64,000 nt of DNA, taken from NCBI GenBank assembly GCA_963787895.1, contig CAWBEX010000008.1, positions 434,001 to 498,000 on the forward strand, read 5' to 3'. Positions 43,324-52,353 of this stretch are shown here, piece after piece (the stretch's first letter is position 1; every line of letters begins with the position of its first letter). Source of the stretch: Anderseniella sp963787895. Lineage in GTDB: Bacteria; Pseudomonadota; Alphaproteobacteria; Rhizobiales; Aestuariivirgaceae. A program made the position numbers and the translations under genes. The notes beneath the pieces were generated by a model, which saw nothing but the letters and a program-made list of their open reading frames with translations, did not search any database and had not been told where the DNA came from.

Positions 43324-44541
43324 TCAGGCAACAGCCCTGGCAAGGGCACACTGCGACCACAACTGGTTGAGTGCTGCGACAAGGTGCTCTATGTCGGCCC
43401 GGGTGTGCAAGGGGGTTGGAGTGAATCTCAGCCGTTCCGTACCTTTGGGTACAGTCGGGTAGTTGATCGGTTGAACATATACCCCGGCATTGTCCAGCAG
43501 CCAGTCGGAGATCCACTTGCATTTTGCTGCATCGCCCACGACGACCGGCACGATGTGGCTGTCATTCTCCATGTATGGAATGCCGCTGCGCGCGAGCGCA
43601 GTGCGCAGCGCAGCCACCATCTCACGTTGTTTGCGCCGCTCTGCGTCTGATTGCTTCAGGTGCCTGATGGACGCGATTGCTCCTGCGGCCACCGCCGGTG
43701 GCAGGGCGGTGGTGAATATGAACCCTGATGCAAATGAGCGCACAAAGTCACACAGTTCTTTCGATGCAGTGATGTATCCACCCATGACGCCGAACGCCTT
43801 GCCGAGCGTTCCCTCGATCACGTCAAGACGGTGCATCTGCTTTTCGCGTTCGGCAATGCCGCCGCCGCGCGGACCGTACATACCAACAGCGTGCACTTCG
43901 TCGAGATATGTCAACGCATTATGCTTTTCCGCGACGTCGCAGATCTCGGCAATTGGCGCAATGTCTCCGTCCATGGAATAGACACTCTCGAACGCAACCA
44001 GTTTGGGCCGATCAGGCTCCGTCTGCGCCAGCAGCCTGTCTAGGTCCTCTGGGTCATTGTGCTTCCAGATGAAGCGTTCTGCTTTGGAATGACGGATCCC
44101 CTCAATCATTGACGCATGATTGTCTGCATCGGAAAACACCGCGCAATTCGGCAACCTGGCGGCCAGGGTGCCAAGCGATGCCCAGTTGGAAACGTAACCT
44201 GAAGTGAATATCAAGGCCGCATCCTTGCCGTGAAGATCAGCCAGCTCCTCTTCAAGCTTGACGTGAAAATGATTGGTTCCGGAGATGTTGCGGGTGCCGC
44301 CTGCGCCTGCTCCGCATTGCTGGAGCGCGTCGTTCATTGCCGCTACCACATCCGGGTTCTGACCCATGCCCAGATAATCGTTGGAGCACCAGACGGTTAC
44401 ATCGTCCTCTGTTCCATCTTCGCAAAAACGTGTGGCCCTGGGAAAGTCACCGCGTTGTCTGGCAAGGTCTGCAAACACCCGATAGCGGCCTTCTTTGCGC
44501 AATATTGCCAGCTCTTGATCAAAAAACTCGGTATAGTTCAT
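43324..44541 (-). CDS. hemA: 5-aminolevulinate synthase
   Basis: A 405-residue PLP enzyme making 5-aminolevulinate from glycine and succinyl-CoA, the C4 route of heme synthesis that is specific to alphaproteobacteria among bacteria. Conserved segments are VWCSNDYLGMGQNP, GGTRNISGT, FESVYSMDGDIAPI, YLDEVHAVGMYGPRG and EGTLGKAFGVMGGY with the PLP lysine. The ATG at 44539-44541 follows AGGA by 8 bases and is preferred over the GTG six bases upstream. An earlier gene for glycine demethylation products may supply glycine, but this is not needed to explain its presence. Confidence 0.96.
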   Translation of the reverse strand: MNYTEFFDQELAILRKEGRYRVFADLARQRGDFPRATRFCEDGTEDDVTVWCSNDYLGMGQNPDVVAAMNDALQQCGAGAGGTRNISGTNHFHVKLEEELADLHGKDAALIFTSGYVSNWASLGTLAARLPNCAVFSDADNHASMIEGIRHSKAERFIWKHNDPEDLDRLLAQTEPDRPKLVAFESVYSMDGDIAPIAEICDVAEKHNALTYLDEVHAVGMYGPRGGGIAEREKQMHRLDVIEGTLGKAFGVMGGYITASKELCDFVRSFASGFIFTTALPPAVAAGAIASIRHLKQSDAERRKQREMVAALRTALARSGIPYMENDSHIVPVVVGDAAKCKWISDWLLDNAGVYVQPINYPTVPKGTERLRFTPTPLHTRADIEHLVAALNQLWSQCALARAVA

Positions 44542-44691
44542 CTGCACGGTCCTGTTTTCTCACACTATAGAACGCATGTTGCACCATCAATTCCATGGGG
44601 GAAAGTGCCGCATCACACACAATTTTCCTGCGTTGCTTCACAAGGCTGTAATCGGGCGAGCCGCATTCGCCCCGCGCGCAGCCGGATCCTG

Positions 44692-45354
44692 TCACTTGAT
44701 GATCTTCGCAACCAGCGCTGTACTTGGTACTGTTCCAGCTTCGCCCGGCATTGAAACATAGGCTGCGGTCTGCTCCATAAGCCTCATAAGACCTGCTGAA
44801 GCGAGGTCTTCAATCTTGCTTGCAAAACCTTGACCCCAAACTGTCGACTTTACCGTCAGCACGATAATGCCGCCGGGCCGGCAAATCCGAACCAGTTCGT
44901 CCAGGCCCTCGGCCCCGACATGGCCAGTGGTGAAGACACCTGCCGAAACGATTGCGGCGAAGTGATCGTCGGCAAATGGCAATGGTTGGCCAAGCGCTGC
45001 TTCGTGCAGGTGAGAGTAGATGTTCTTGCGCGCAGCAACAGCCAGCATGCCGCCTGAAACGTCGAGTGCTTCGACGTCCGGATAGCCGATGATACCGAGC
45101 CATTCGCCGACCAGGCCGGTGCCGGCGCCAGCATCGAGAACGGGCGCGCTGCCGGCAGGCAGATGGCGCGCAAGAAGCGCCAGGCAAATGCTTGGGTGGC
45201 GGTATCCGGCCTTTGCCATTTCCGCATCGTAGGTATCAGCCCATCTGTCGTATATCTGGGCGATCTCATTCGCAGACTTTGCCTCATAGACCGCCCCAAG
45301 CGAACCTTCGTGCCGGTGCCCTGACAATTTGCATCTCCTGCTGTTGATCTGCAT
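44692..45354 (-). CDS. Class I SAM-dependent methyltransferase
   Basis: A 220-residue methyltransferase with motif I VLDAGAGTGLVGEWL (about residues 73-87) and the pattern IYDRWADTYDAEMAKAGYRHP of WBSCR27-like/Methyltransf_11 enzymes. It is cytosolic. An AGGAG seven bases before a TTG at 45327 offers an alternative start that removes nine residues; the ATG at 45352-45354 is used here. The substrate is unknown. It diverges from a phosphotransferase gene at 45409 across 54 bp. Confidence 0.72.
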   Translation of the reverse strand: MQINSRRCKLSGHRHEGSLGAVYEAKSANEIAQIYDRWADTYDAEMAKAGYRHPSICLALLARHLPAGSAPVLDAGAGTGLVGEWLGIIGYPDVEALDVSGGMLAVAARKNIYSHLHEAALGQPLPFADDHFAAIVSAGVFTTGHVGAEGLDELVRICRPGGIIVLTVKSTVWGQGFASKIEDLASAGLMRLMEQTAAYVSMPGEAGTVPSTALVAKIIK

Positions 45355-45408
45355 GCGTGTTGTGATGCTAACCTAAGTGCAACGCCAAGCAAGTGCAGGT
45401 GCGATCAA

Positions 45409-46320
45409 ATGACCACGGAAATGGAACCGGATCTGAAGCAAGCGCTCGAGCAAATACCGCAACTGAGCGGTTGCTCGGGTTCTGTCGAGCGGCTGGGTGG
45501 ATTGACAAACCGGGTTTACCGGGTGGGAGAGTTTTGTGTGCGATTGCCCGGCGAGGGGACACAGGAGTACATCGATCGCGCCAATGAGGCGGTTGCCGCA
45601 CGCGAGGCTGCGCTTGCAGGCGTCAGCCCTGAGGTTGTTCATGCTGACCCCGTTACTGGTGTGATGGTGACGCGCTTCATAGATGGCGCTGTGACCATGA
45701 GCCCGGAGAAATTTGCTAGTCGTGCCGGTTCTGCCGGCCGTGCTGGTGAGGCTTTTGCCAGGTTGCATAGTTCTGGTGCCAGGTTCCCGTTTCGCTTCGA
45801 ATTGTTTTCGATGATCGATGACTACCTCGGTATTCTGTCGACCAAGGACGTACTGTTGCCGGACGGCTATCACCAGGTTGTCAGGCAGGCCGAAAAGCTT
45901 CGTGCTGCACTTGATGCCCATCCAGCAGCGCTTGCGCCGTGCCATTGCGACCCGTTGTGTGAAAACTTCCTGGATACAGGTGAAATCATGTGGATCGTTG
46001 ATTGGGAATACTCCGGCATGAACGACCCGCTTTGGGACCTGGGTGACCTGTCAGTCGAAGGCGGATTTACCGACCAACAGGACATGGAGTTGATGCGCGC
46101 CTATTTCGAGCGCGCACCGAGAGCTGCAGAGCATGGTCGCGTAGTGATATACAAGGCCATGTGTGACCTGCTGTGGACCTTGTGGGGCCTGATCCAACTG
46201 GCCAATGGCAATCCCGTAGATGATTTCAGGGTCTATGCCGACGAACGCTTTGCACGTTGCAAGACATTGATGGCTGATCCTGCGTTCGCTAACTATGTGG
46301 AAGCCGTTCGCCGCGGTTGA
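45409..46320 (+). CDS. Choline-kinase-like phosphotransferase (APH family)
   Basis: A 303-residue member of the aminoglycoside-phosphotransferase/choline-kinase fold. The Brenner-like catalytic loop CHCDPLCENFL supplies the Asp and Asn, and the metal motif is WIVDWEYSGMNDPLWDLGDL. The N-terminal GGLTNRVYRVG is the nucleotide-binding strand pair. The closest recognised group is choline/ethanolamine kinase and the LicA-like proteins. It ends 15 bp before the convergent DeoR gene. A second paralogue lies at 51463, so two small-molecule kinases flank one transporter. The substrate is probably choline or a similar amine or amino alcohol, by inference. Confidence 0.8.
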   Translation: MTTEMEPDLKQALEQIPQLSGCSGSVERLGGLTNRVYRVGEFCVRLPGEGTQEYIDRANEAVAAREAALAGVSPEVVHADPVTGVMVTRFIDGAVTMSPEKFASRAGSAGRAGEAFARLHSSGARFPFRFELFSMIDDYLGILSTKDVLLPDGYHQVVRQAEKLRAALDAHPAALAPCHCDPLCENFLDTGEIMWIVDWEYSGMNDPLWDLGDLSVEGGFTDQQDMELMRAYFERAPRAAEHGRVVIYKAMCDLLWTLWGLIQLANGNPVDDFRVYADERFARCKTLMADPAFANYVEAVRRG

Positions 46321-46335
46321 TGCGCGGGTGTTGGA

Positions 46336-47097
46336 TCAGCGCGCAATATCGAAATTCGCCCCCGCCGCAGTCAGTCGTTCACGAATGGCACTGGGAGGTG
46401 GTTCATCACACACGAGCAAATCCAACTCGTCAAATCCGCACACACGAATGAGAGCTTTGCGGGAGAACTTGCTTGCATCCGTTACGACAACGCGCTGTTG
46501 ACCACAGCGCAGTACCTGGCGTGCAAACTCGGCCTCTGCCAACTGGTGGTCCATGAATCCTGCTCCGGGATCTACCGCCGAGATGGAAATGATGGAGTGC
46601 TTCACTGCGAAGCTGGCGACAAACTCGATGGCAGTGCGGCCGAATGCAGCTCCGTTGTCGCCATGCAGTTCGCCACCGGCCATGAACACTGTGTTACCGT
46701 TGACGGTCGCCAATGTCCGCGCGACGTCAGACGAGTTGGTAACCACGGTCAGCGACGATTTTGTCAACAACGCCCTGGCGAGGAAACTTGTGGTTGTGCC
46801 GGTGTCCAGCATCACGCTGTCACCATCCTCGATCATGGCCGCCACGTGAACGGCCAGTCGTTGCTTGGCGAGTGCATTCTCCCGCATACGGCGTTCAAAC
46901 GGTGCTTCGTTTGTCTTCAGTGCAGCGCGAACGCTGCCGTGCATCTTGATCAGCTCGCCCGCCCTTTCAAGTGGTGCCACATCGCGGCGTATCGTTTCAC
47001 GCGACACACCCAGGCGGACAGCCGCATCCGTAATGCGCACGCTGCCGTAAGAGTGCAGCAAATGCATGATCTGATCTTGTCGCGGGCTTCGGTCCAT
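46336..47097 (-). CDS. DeoR family transcriptional regulator
   Basis: A 253-residue repressor-type protein. The N-terminal DeoR helix-turn-helix (QDQIMHLLHSYGSVRITDAAVRLGVSRETIRRDVAPLERAGELIKMHGS, about residues 7-56) is followed by the DeoRC sensor domain (DGDSVMLDTGTTTSFLARAL, VVTNSSDVARTL, GGELHG). DeoR proteins usually respond to phosphorylated metabolites, which fits two neighbouring kinase genes. It diverges from the binding-protein gene at 47320, with repeated GCCACA/TGTGGC sites between. Confidence 0.88.
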   Translation of the reverse strand: MDRSPRQDQIMHLLHSYGSVRITDAAVRLGVSRETIRRDVAPLERAGELIKMHGSVRAALKTNEAPFERRMRENALAKQRLAVHVAAMIEDGDSVMLDTGTTTSFLARALLTKSSLTVVTNSSDVARTLATVNGNTVFMAGGELHGDNGAAFGRTAIEFVASFAVKHSIISISAVDPGAGFMDHQLAEAEFARQVLRCGQQRVVVTDASKFSRKALIRVCGFDELDLLVCDEPPPSAIRERLTAAGANFDIAR

Positions 47098-47195
47098 GTG
47101 GCAATCATGCTAGAATTTGTGGCGTTTGCCAAAAAAGCAGGCTCATATTAACAAAATTGCCACATGTAAGCACAAAAAGCCACACAATTTCCACA
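47097..47195. promoter_or_regulatory. Repeated TGTGGC/GCCACA sites in the deoR-transporter spacer
   Basis: TGTGGC occurs at 47097-47102 and 47118-47123 and its complement GCCACA at 47159-47164 and 47179-47184, with a TCCACA near-match at 47190-47195. Spacings of 20-21 bp put neighbours on one face of the helix. Such repeated sites suit DeoR-type regulators and sit in the 222-bp divergent region, so they are the best candidate operators for both the regulator and the transporter operon. Confidence 0.6.
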
Positions 47196-47259
47196 CCCTG
47201 CATTGACTCGTTGAGGCATTGCGCCGCACACTTTGAAGGGCATCAGGGCGGTTCTGATG

Positions 47260-47275
47260 GCACAATGGATTGTGC
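47260..47275. promoter_or_regulatory. Palindromic operator candidate GCACAATGGATTGTGC
   Basis: A perfect 7-bp inverted repeat with a two-base centre, 45 bp before the binding-protein start codon. It differs from the GCCACA repeats upstream, so it could bind a second regulator. Confidence 0.5.
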
Positions 47276-47319
47276 GCCCTCGGAGCCTGTAGTCAGGTAG
47301 TCTCACAGGAGAATTTGAC

Positions 47320-48357
47320 ATGAATACCAAGGGTATCGCAAAGGCGGTCGGTTTTGTCGCGGCCATGGCGCTTGCGGCGTCGGCAGCAGCAACATCGGCA
47401 TGGGCGGAGGCTGAATCAAAAGATCCGATCAAGCTTACTCTGCACGATTGGACGGGCCAGCTTATCACCACCCAGATCATGGGCGAGGTGCTGAAGAAGG
47501 CCGGCTACAACATTGAGTACGTGCAGGCTGACTACATTGCTCAGTTCGCAGGATTGAAGACCGGCGACCTGCATGTCGCTATGGAAATTTGGGAAACAAC
47601 TGGTCGCGATGCGATGGATGAAGCCACTGCCGACGGCAAGGTAGAGAACCTTGGTGAGACCGGCATGCAGGCAATTGAGGAATGGTGGTATCCAAGCTAC
47701 ATGAAGGAGAAGTGCCCGGGCCTGCCAAATTGGGAAGCCCTGAAGGACGAGAAGTGTGCAGAAGCGTTCTCCACTGCCGAGACGGCTCCGAAGGGCCGTT
47801 ATCTGGGCGGACCTGTCACCTGGGGTGGCTACGATGATGAGCGGGCTGAAGCGCTGAAGCTTCCTTTCGAGGTGGTGCACGCTGGAACTGACGCTGCGCT
47901 TTTCGCCGAACTGGAGTCCGCCTATCAGCGCAAGGCTCCGATCATGTTGTGGGTGTACGCCCCGCACTGGGCTCCCGCCAAGTATGAAGGCGAGTGGGTT
48001 GAGTTCCCCGCTTACACCAAGGAATGTTACGAGGATGCCGCCTGGGGTTCCAACGCAGACGCCAAGTATGACTGTGGCAAACCACGCGGCCCAATCTGGA
48101 AGGTTGCCTGGTCTGGTGTGAAGGACAAATGGCCCGGCGCATACAAGGCCATCCAGGCATTCAATATCAACAATGATGAGATGGGCGCAATGATCACCGA
48201 GGTGGATCTGAACGGCATGAAGCTTGAGGACGTAGTTTCAGCGTGGGTCTCCAAGAATGAGAACTCGCTGGTCGGACTGGGTGAAGTAGCTTCCCCCGGC
48301 TGCTTCACATTACCAGACCACCTGGCCGCAGCCTCACGTCAGGCGGCGGCCAGGTGA
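47320..48357 (+). CDS. Betaine-type ABC transporter substrate-binding protein (OpuAC/ProX family), 3' frameshift
   Basis: A periplasmic binding protein of the quaternary amine uptake family. A signal peptide of about 28 residues (cut near SAWA) precedes the lobe with LTLHDWTGQLITTQIM. DYIAQFAGLKTGDLHVAMEIWE and later WVYAPHWAP hold aromatic residues that could form the cation cage. As read, 345 codons end inside a hairpin with an unrelated tail after residue 315. Deleting one base at about 48265 gives ENRWSDWVK and a TAG at 48287-48289, a natural family end of 322 residues before the hairpin. First gene of an operon to 54798. AGGAG at 47308-47312. The substrate could be betaine, choline or another methylated amine. 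Confidence 0.85.
   Translation: MNTKGIAKAVGFVAAMALAASAAATSAWAEAESKDPIKLTLHDWTGQLITTQIMGEVLKKAGYNIEYVQADYIAQFAGLKTGDLHVAMEIWETTGRDAMDEATADGKVENLGETGMQAIEEWWYPSYMKEKCPGLPNWEALKDEKCAEAFSTAETAPKGRYLGGPVTWGGYDDERAEALKLPFEVVHAGTDAALFAELESAYQRKAPIMLWVYAPHWAPAKYEGEWVEFPAYTKECYEDAAWGSNADAKYDCGKPRGPIWKVAWSGVKDKWPGAYKAIQAFNINNDEMGAMITEVDLNGMKLEDVVSAWVSKNENSLVGLGEVASPGCFTLPDHLAAASRQAAAR
48319..48356 (+). other. Stem-loop between binding-protein and ATPase genes
   Basis: CACCTGGCCGC (48319-48329) and GCGGCCAGGTG (48346-48356) pair perfectly over 11 bp with a 16-base loop. Such intercistronic stems commonly protect the abundant binding-protein message. Its position supports the earlier stop at 48289 as the real gene end. 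Confidence 0.75.
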
Positions 48358-48373
48358 CTTTGGCAGGCCCTAC

Positions 48374-49414
48374 ATGACACAAAAAACCAGCCCAGCCGTG
48401 ACGCTCAGTCTCAGGTCAGTGTGGAAGCTGTTTGGAAACGGCGCACAGGCCATCCTGGATGAGAGCGGGGGCAATCCTTCGCCTGAACTTCTGCGCGAAC
48501 GCGGCATTGTGCCGGCGGTGCGGGATGTGACACTGCAGGTGCACGAAGGTGAGTGTTTCGTGATCATGGGGCTTTCCGGATCGGGCAAGTCGACATTGGT
48601 CAGATGCATGTCACGCCTTGTCGATCCAACTGCAGGCGAAATCAGCTTCAATGGTGAGAATCTGCTGGCGGTCGAGCCGAAACGTCTCATCGAAATACGC
48701 CGCCATCACATGGGCATGGTATTTCAGCATTTTGCCTTGCTGCCTCACTTGACGGTGTTGGCCAACGTCGCATTTCCACTCGAGGTGCAAGGAGTTGGCC
48801 GAGCAGAACGAGACAAGCGCGCTGCCGAGATGATCGAACTGGTCGGCCTGGCCGGGCGCGAGGATTTTTATCCGCGTGAATTGTCGGGTGGCCAGCAGCA
48901 GCGTGTCGGCATAGCCCGCTCTTTGGCCGTTGAGCCTGATGTGTGGTTTCTGGATGAGCCGTTTTCGGCACTGGACCCATTGATACGGCGTGAAATGCAG
49001 GATGAGTTCATGCGTCTGCAGGCGGTCCTCCAAAAATCCATTGTATTCATAACGCACGATTTTGACGAAGCCATACGCGTGGCAGACCGTGTCGCCATCA
49101 TGAAGGATGGCGCCATTGTGCAGGTTGGTACACCTGAACAGTTGGTGATGGCGCCAGCAGATGACTATGTGGCTGAATTCACGTGCAACGTCTCCAAGTC
49201 GAAGGTTGTGCGGGTAGGTGCGTTGATGAAGCCGCTACCCAAACGCACGCCTGCTGGCGGCTACACCGCCGACATTGATGCAGGTGCACGCATTGCCGAG
49301 GCCGCTCCTGCCTTTGAAGGTACGAGCAAGCCGTTGCGGGTGCTGGGGCAGGACGGGCAACCCGTCGGCCGGCTTGAACAGGCCGACGTGGTCAAGCTGA
49401 TGATGCAAGGTTGA
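48374..49414 (+). CDS. Betaine-type ABC transporter ATP-binding protein
   Basis: A 346-residue ATPase of the ProV/OpuAA type. Walker A GLSGSGKST (about residues 61-69), Q-loop MVFQHF, signature LSGGQQQRVGIARSLAVEPDVWFLDEPFSALDPLIR with Walker B and D-loop are intact. An N-terminal extension (LRSVWKLFGNGAQAIL) before the core and a C-terminal region ending VVKLMMQG (partial CBS-like) are typical of this family. Three bases separate it from the permease gene. Confidence 0.95.
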   Translation: MTQKTSPAVTLSLRSVWKLFGNGAQAILDESGGNPSPELLRERGIVPAVRDVTLQVHEGECFVIMGLSGSGKSTLVRCMSRLVDPTAGEISFNGENLLAVEPKRLIEIRRHHMGMVFQHFALLPHLTVLANVAFPLEVQGVGRAERDKRAAEMIELVGLAGREDFYPRELSGGQQQRVGIARSLAVEPDVWFLDEPFSALDPLIRREMQDEFMRLQAVLQKSIVFITHDFDEAIRVADRVAIMKDGAIVQVGTPEQLVMAPADDYVAEFTCNVSKSKVVRVGALMKPLPKRTPAGGYTADIDAGARIAEAAPAFEGTSKPLRVLGQDGQPVGRLEQADVVKLMMQG

Positions 49415-49417
49415 GCG

Positions 49418-51466
49418 ATGAGCATCACCGGACATCCACTAGCCACAGGAAAGCCGGTTAGCACAATGCTGCGCATGATCACGCCAGGCCGGTTGATTTG
49501 GCTGGCTTCGCTCGCGGTCGTGGCATTGCTGGTGAGGCAGGGTCCCGGTGTTTTCCCCTGGGCGTTCGAGGTGCCGCGCGAGGTGCGCCTGCCAGCAAGA
49601 TCCTGGGTCGGCGACGCCATGCGGTGGCTGGTCGAGACGGCGAATTTCGGGTTGTTCACCTTTACCCAACTCACCCGCTTCATTGCTGAACTCGTCGAAG
49701 CCCCATACCGTTTTGCACTGAGCCTGCTGTCAACGGGTTTCCTCAAGGGGCAGGGCTCGGATGCTGTCCAGATACTGCCGCCGGTGTCATGGTTGGCCAT
49801 CATTGGAGTGTTCTGCCTGATAGGTCACTACGCCGGAGGCCGGCGCCTTGCCGTGCTGGTCACGGGCTGCTTGTTGTTCATTGCGCTGTTTGGCCAATGG
49901 GACAATGCCATGATCACCCTGGCATCGATTTTGATCGCAGTACCTCTGGGGACTTGCGGCGGGCTTCTGCTGGGCATCGCAGCCTGGCGGTGGCCGCTGG
50001 TGAACAAGGTGCTGCGTCCGATGCTCGATCTGATGCAGACGGTGCCTGTGTTTGCCTACCTGGTGCCGATCCTGTTCATGTTTGGTTTCGGTCCAACCGC
50101 GGCGATCATTGCAACCATCATCTATGCCATGCCACCTATGACCCGCGTCACAATACTGGCTTTGCAAGGCGTGGCCACAGAGATCACTGATCTGGGTAAT
50201 ATGGTGGGTTGCACCAGGCGCCAGATTGTGTGGCGGGTCATGGTTCCATCAGCAATGAAGAGCCTCATGGTTGGCGTTAACCAGGTCATCATGCTGTCGC
50301 TCAACATGGTTATAATTGCTTCCATGATAGGGGCCGGTGGTCTCGGGTACGAAGTTCTGACGGCCCTGCGCCGGCTTGACATCGGAGCCGGCGTCGAGGC
50401 GGGCTTCGCCATTGTTGCGCTCGCCATAGCACTCGACCGGCTGTCGCAGGCTCTCGCCTTGCGCACGACTTCGCAACAGCATGCAGATCAGCCACCGCGC
50501 AGCCTTTTGGCTCGTCACCCCTATGTTTTTTCCGCACTCGCCCTGGTGTTGATCACTGCAATTGCCGGACTTGCTCTGCCGGCGATCCAGACATTTCCGG
50601 AGGCGTTGCAGCTGACCACCGGGGATTTCTGGAATGAGGTGGTAAAGTGGATAAACATCAACTACTTCGACCAGCTTGAAGCGGTCAAGAACGGCTTGCT
50701 GCTGAACGTCATGATTCCGTTCAAGCGGTTCCTGACTGGTCTGCCGTGGGCGGGTGTTGTGGGCCTTGTCGCGCTGGCCGGCTGGAGCCTTGGTGGTTGG
50801 CGGTTGGCACTGCTGACAGGTGCGATGGCCTGGCTCATCGCTGCTACCGGACAGTGGGAGAAAGCCATGATCACCGTATACCTGTGCGGTATTTCGGTGG
50901 CGATCGCTTGCCTGGTCGGCATCCCGATCGGCATGTATGCCGCTTCCAAGCGCCATCTATGGACTGCGGTCGAGGCCGCCATAGATACCCTGCAGACGCT
51001 GCCGTCTTTCGTCTATCTGATGCCGGCAGTGATGCTGTTCCGGGTTGGCGATTTCACGGCCATGCTGGCGGTTATCGCCTATGCCATTTCTCCGGTTATC
51101 CGCTACACCGCGTTGGGGATGCAACGGGTCCCGGAAAACCTGATCGAGGCCGGCCGCGCCGCAGGCTGCACTGACTGGCAGCTGATGACCAAGATTCGCC
51201 TCAAGCTGGCGCTGCCTGAGGTCATGCTTGGCATCAACCAGACTGTCATGCTGGCACTGTCGATGCTGGTCATCACGGCTCTTGTCGGCACCCGTGACCT
51301 GGGTCAGGAGGTCTATATTGCGCTAACTAAGGCAGACACCGGTCGCGGCCTGGTAGCAGGCCTTGCGGTAGCATTCATTGCCATTATTGCCGACCGCTTG
51401 ATCACCGCTGGTGCCACCCGGTTGCGCGCCCGGCTTGGCCTATCACCACAGGAGGCAACTGTATGA
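49418..51466 (+). CDS. Betaine-type ABC transporter permease, fused two-domain form
   Basis: A 682-residue inner-membrane protein carrying two BPD_transp_1 units in one chain: the first has YAMPPMTRVTILALQGV with an EAA-like loop (about residues 240-290), the second YAISPVIRYTALGMQRVPENLIEAGRAAGC (about residues 550-580). The membrane span region between them is long. Fused ProW-like permeases of this size occur in alphaproteobacteria. The TGA overlaps the ATG of the next kinase gene (ATGA), so the transport and kinase genes are coupled. Confidence 0.93.
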   Translation: MSITGHPLATGKPVSTMLRMITPGRLIWLASLAVVALLVRQGPGVFPWAFEVPREVRLPARSWVGDAMRWLVETANFGLFTFTQLTRFIAELVEAPYRFALSLLSTGFLKGQGSDAVQILPPVSWLAIIGVFCLIGHYAGGRRLAVLVTGCLLFIALFGQWDNAMITLASILIAVPLGTCGGLLLGIAAWRWPLVNKVLRPMLDLMQTVPVFAYLVPILFMFGFGPTAAIIATIIYAMPPMTRVTILALQGVATEITDLGNMVGCTRRQIVWRVMVPSAMKSLMVGVNQVIMLSLNMVIIASMIGAGGLGYEVLTALRRLDIGAGVEAGFAIVALAIALDRLSQALALRTTSQQHADQPPRSLLARHPYVFSALALVLITAIAGLALPAIQTFPEALQLTTGDFWNEVVKWININYFDQLEAVKNGLLLNVMIPFKRFLTGLPWAGVVGLVALAGWSLGGWRLALLTGAMAWLIAATGQWEKAMITVYLCGISVAIACLVGIPIGMYAASKRHLWTAVEAAIDTLQTLPSFVYLMPAVMLFRVGDFTAMLAVIAYAISPVIRYTALGMQRVPENLIEAGRAAGCTDWQLMTKIRLKLALPEVMLGINQTVMLALSMLVITALVGTRDLGQEVYIALTKADTGRGLVAGLAVAFIAIIADRLITAGATRLRARLGLSPQEATV

Positions 51467-52347
51467 CAGATCCACAAGCCCGCATCGCAAGTCTGAGCCT
51501 CTGGAACGGCCCTGTCGGTATCGAGCCGCTCAAGGGCGGGTTGTCCAATGAGAGCTTCACTGTGACCAGCGCAAGCGAGAAGTACGTTGTCCGTTTCGGG
51601 CGCGATTTTCCTTTTCATCACGTCTCACGCGAGCGTGAGCTTATGACAGCCCGTGCGGCACATGCCGCAGGTTTTGCGCCGGAGGTTGTTCATGCCGAAC
51701 CGGGCGTGATGGTGTCACGCTTCATCAATGGCGCGACCTACGGTGAACAGGACGTACGAGACAATCTGACGGCCATAGCCCAACTCATGCAGCAGTTTCA
51801 CAACACCATGGCCGGACACGTATCTGGCTCAGGCTTCATTTTCTGGGTGTTCCACGTCATTCGCGACTATGGACATACACTGACAACCGGTAACAGCCGT
51901 TTGGTTGGAAACGTGCCGGGATACATGGAACTGGCAGCGAAGCTGGAGGCAGCGCAGACGCCTCTGCCCATCGTGTTTGGTCACCACGACCTGCTTCCGG
52001 CGAATCTGATTCACGACGGCAAGCGATTGTGGTTGATCGATTTCGAGTATGCCGGTTTTGGAACTGCCATGTTCGACCTTGCCGGCATTGCTTCAAATGC
52101 CGGCTTCGACCAGCACCAGTCGGATGAACTACTGGGCATCTACTTCAACACCTCACCGTCTCAGGCTTTGCGCCAGTCCCATGCGGCCATGCAGTGCGCC
52201 TCTCTATTGCGGGAAGCCATGTGGAGCATGGTTTCAGAACTGTACCTGAATGCGCCCGGCGTGGACTACGAAGCGTATACAGCTGAGAACCTTGTCCGGT
52301 TGCAGGCCAGCCTGGACGCCTATCAAACCCGTTACGGAAAGGTGTGA
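51463..52347 (+). CDS. Choline-kinase-like phosphotransferase (second copy)
   Basis: A 294-residue APH/choline-kinase fold protein. GGLSNESFTVT is the N-terminal nucleotide-binding loop, HHDLLPANLIHDG the catalytic loop with Asp and Asn, and LIDFEYAGFGTAMFDLAGI the metal-binding DFE-like motif. It is translationally coupled to the ABC permease and 6 bp before a dimethylglycine-dehydrogenase-like gene, so it should act on the imported compound. A kinase inside such a transporter-oxidase operon is unusual. It shares its architecture with the gene at 45409. The substrate is inferred, not shown. Confidence 0.82.
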   Translation: MTDPQARIASLSLWNGPVGIEPLKGGLSNESFTVTSASEKYVVRFGRDFPFHHVSRERELMTARAAHAAGFAPEVVHAEPGVMVSRFINGATYGEQDVRDNLTAIAQLMQQFHNTMAGHVSGSGFIFWVFHVIRDYGHTLTTGNSRLVGNVPGYMELAAKLEAAQTPLPIVFGHHDLLPANLIHDGKRLWLIDFEYAGFGTAMFDLAGIASNAGFDQHQSDELLGIYFNTSPSQALRQSHAAMQCASLLREAMWSMVSELYLNAPGVDYEAYTAENLVRLQASLDAYQTRYGKV

Positions 52348-52353
52348 GTGATC

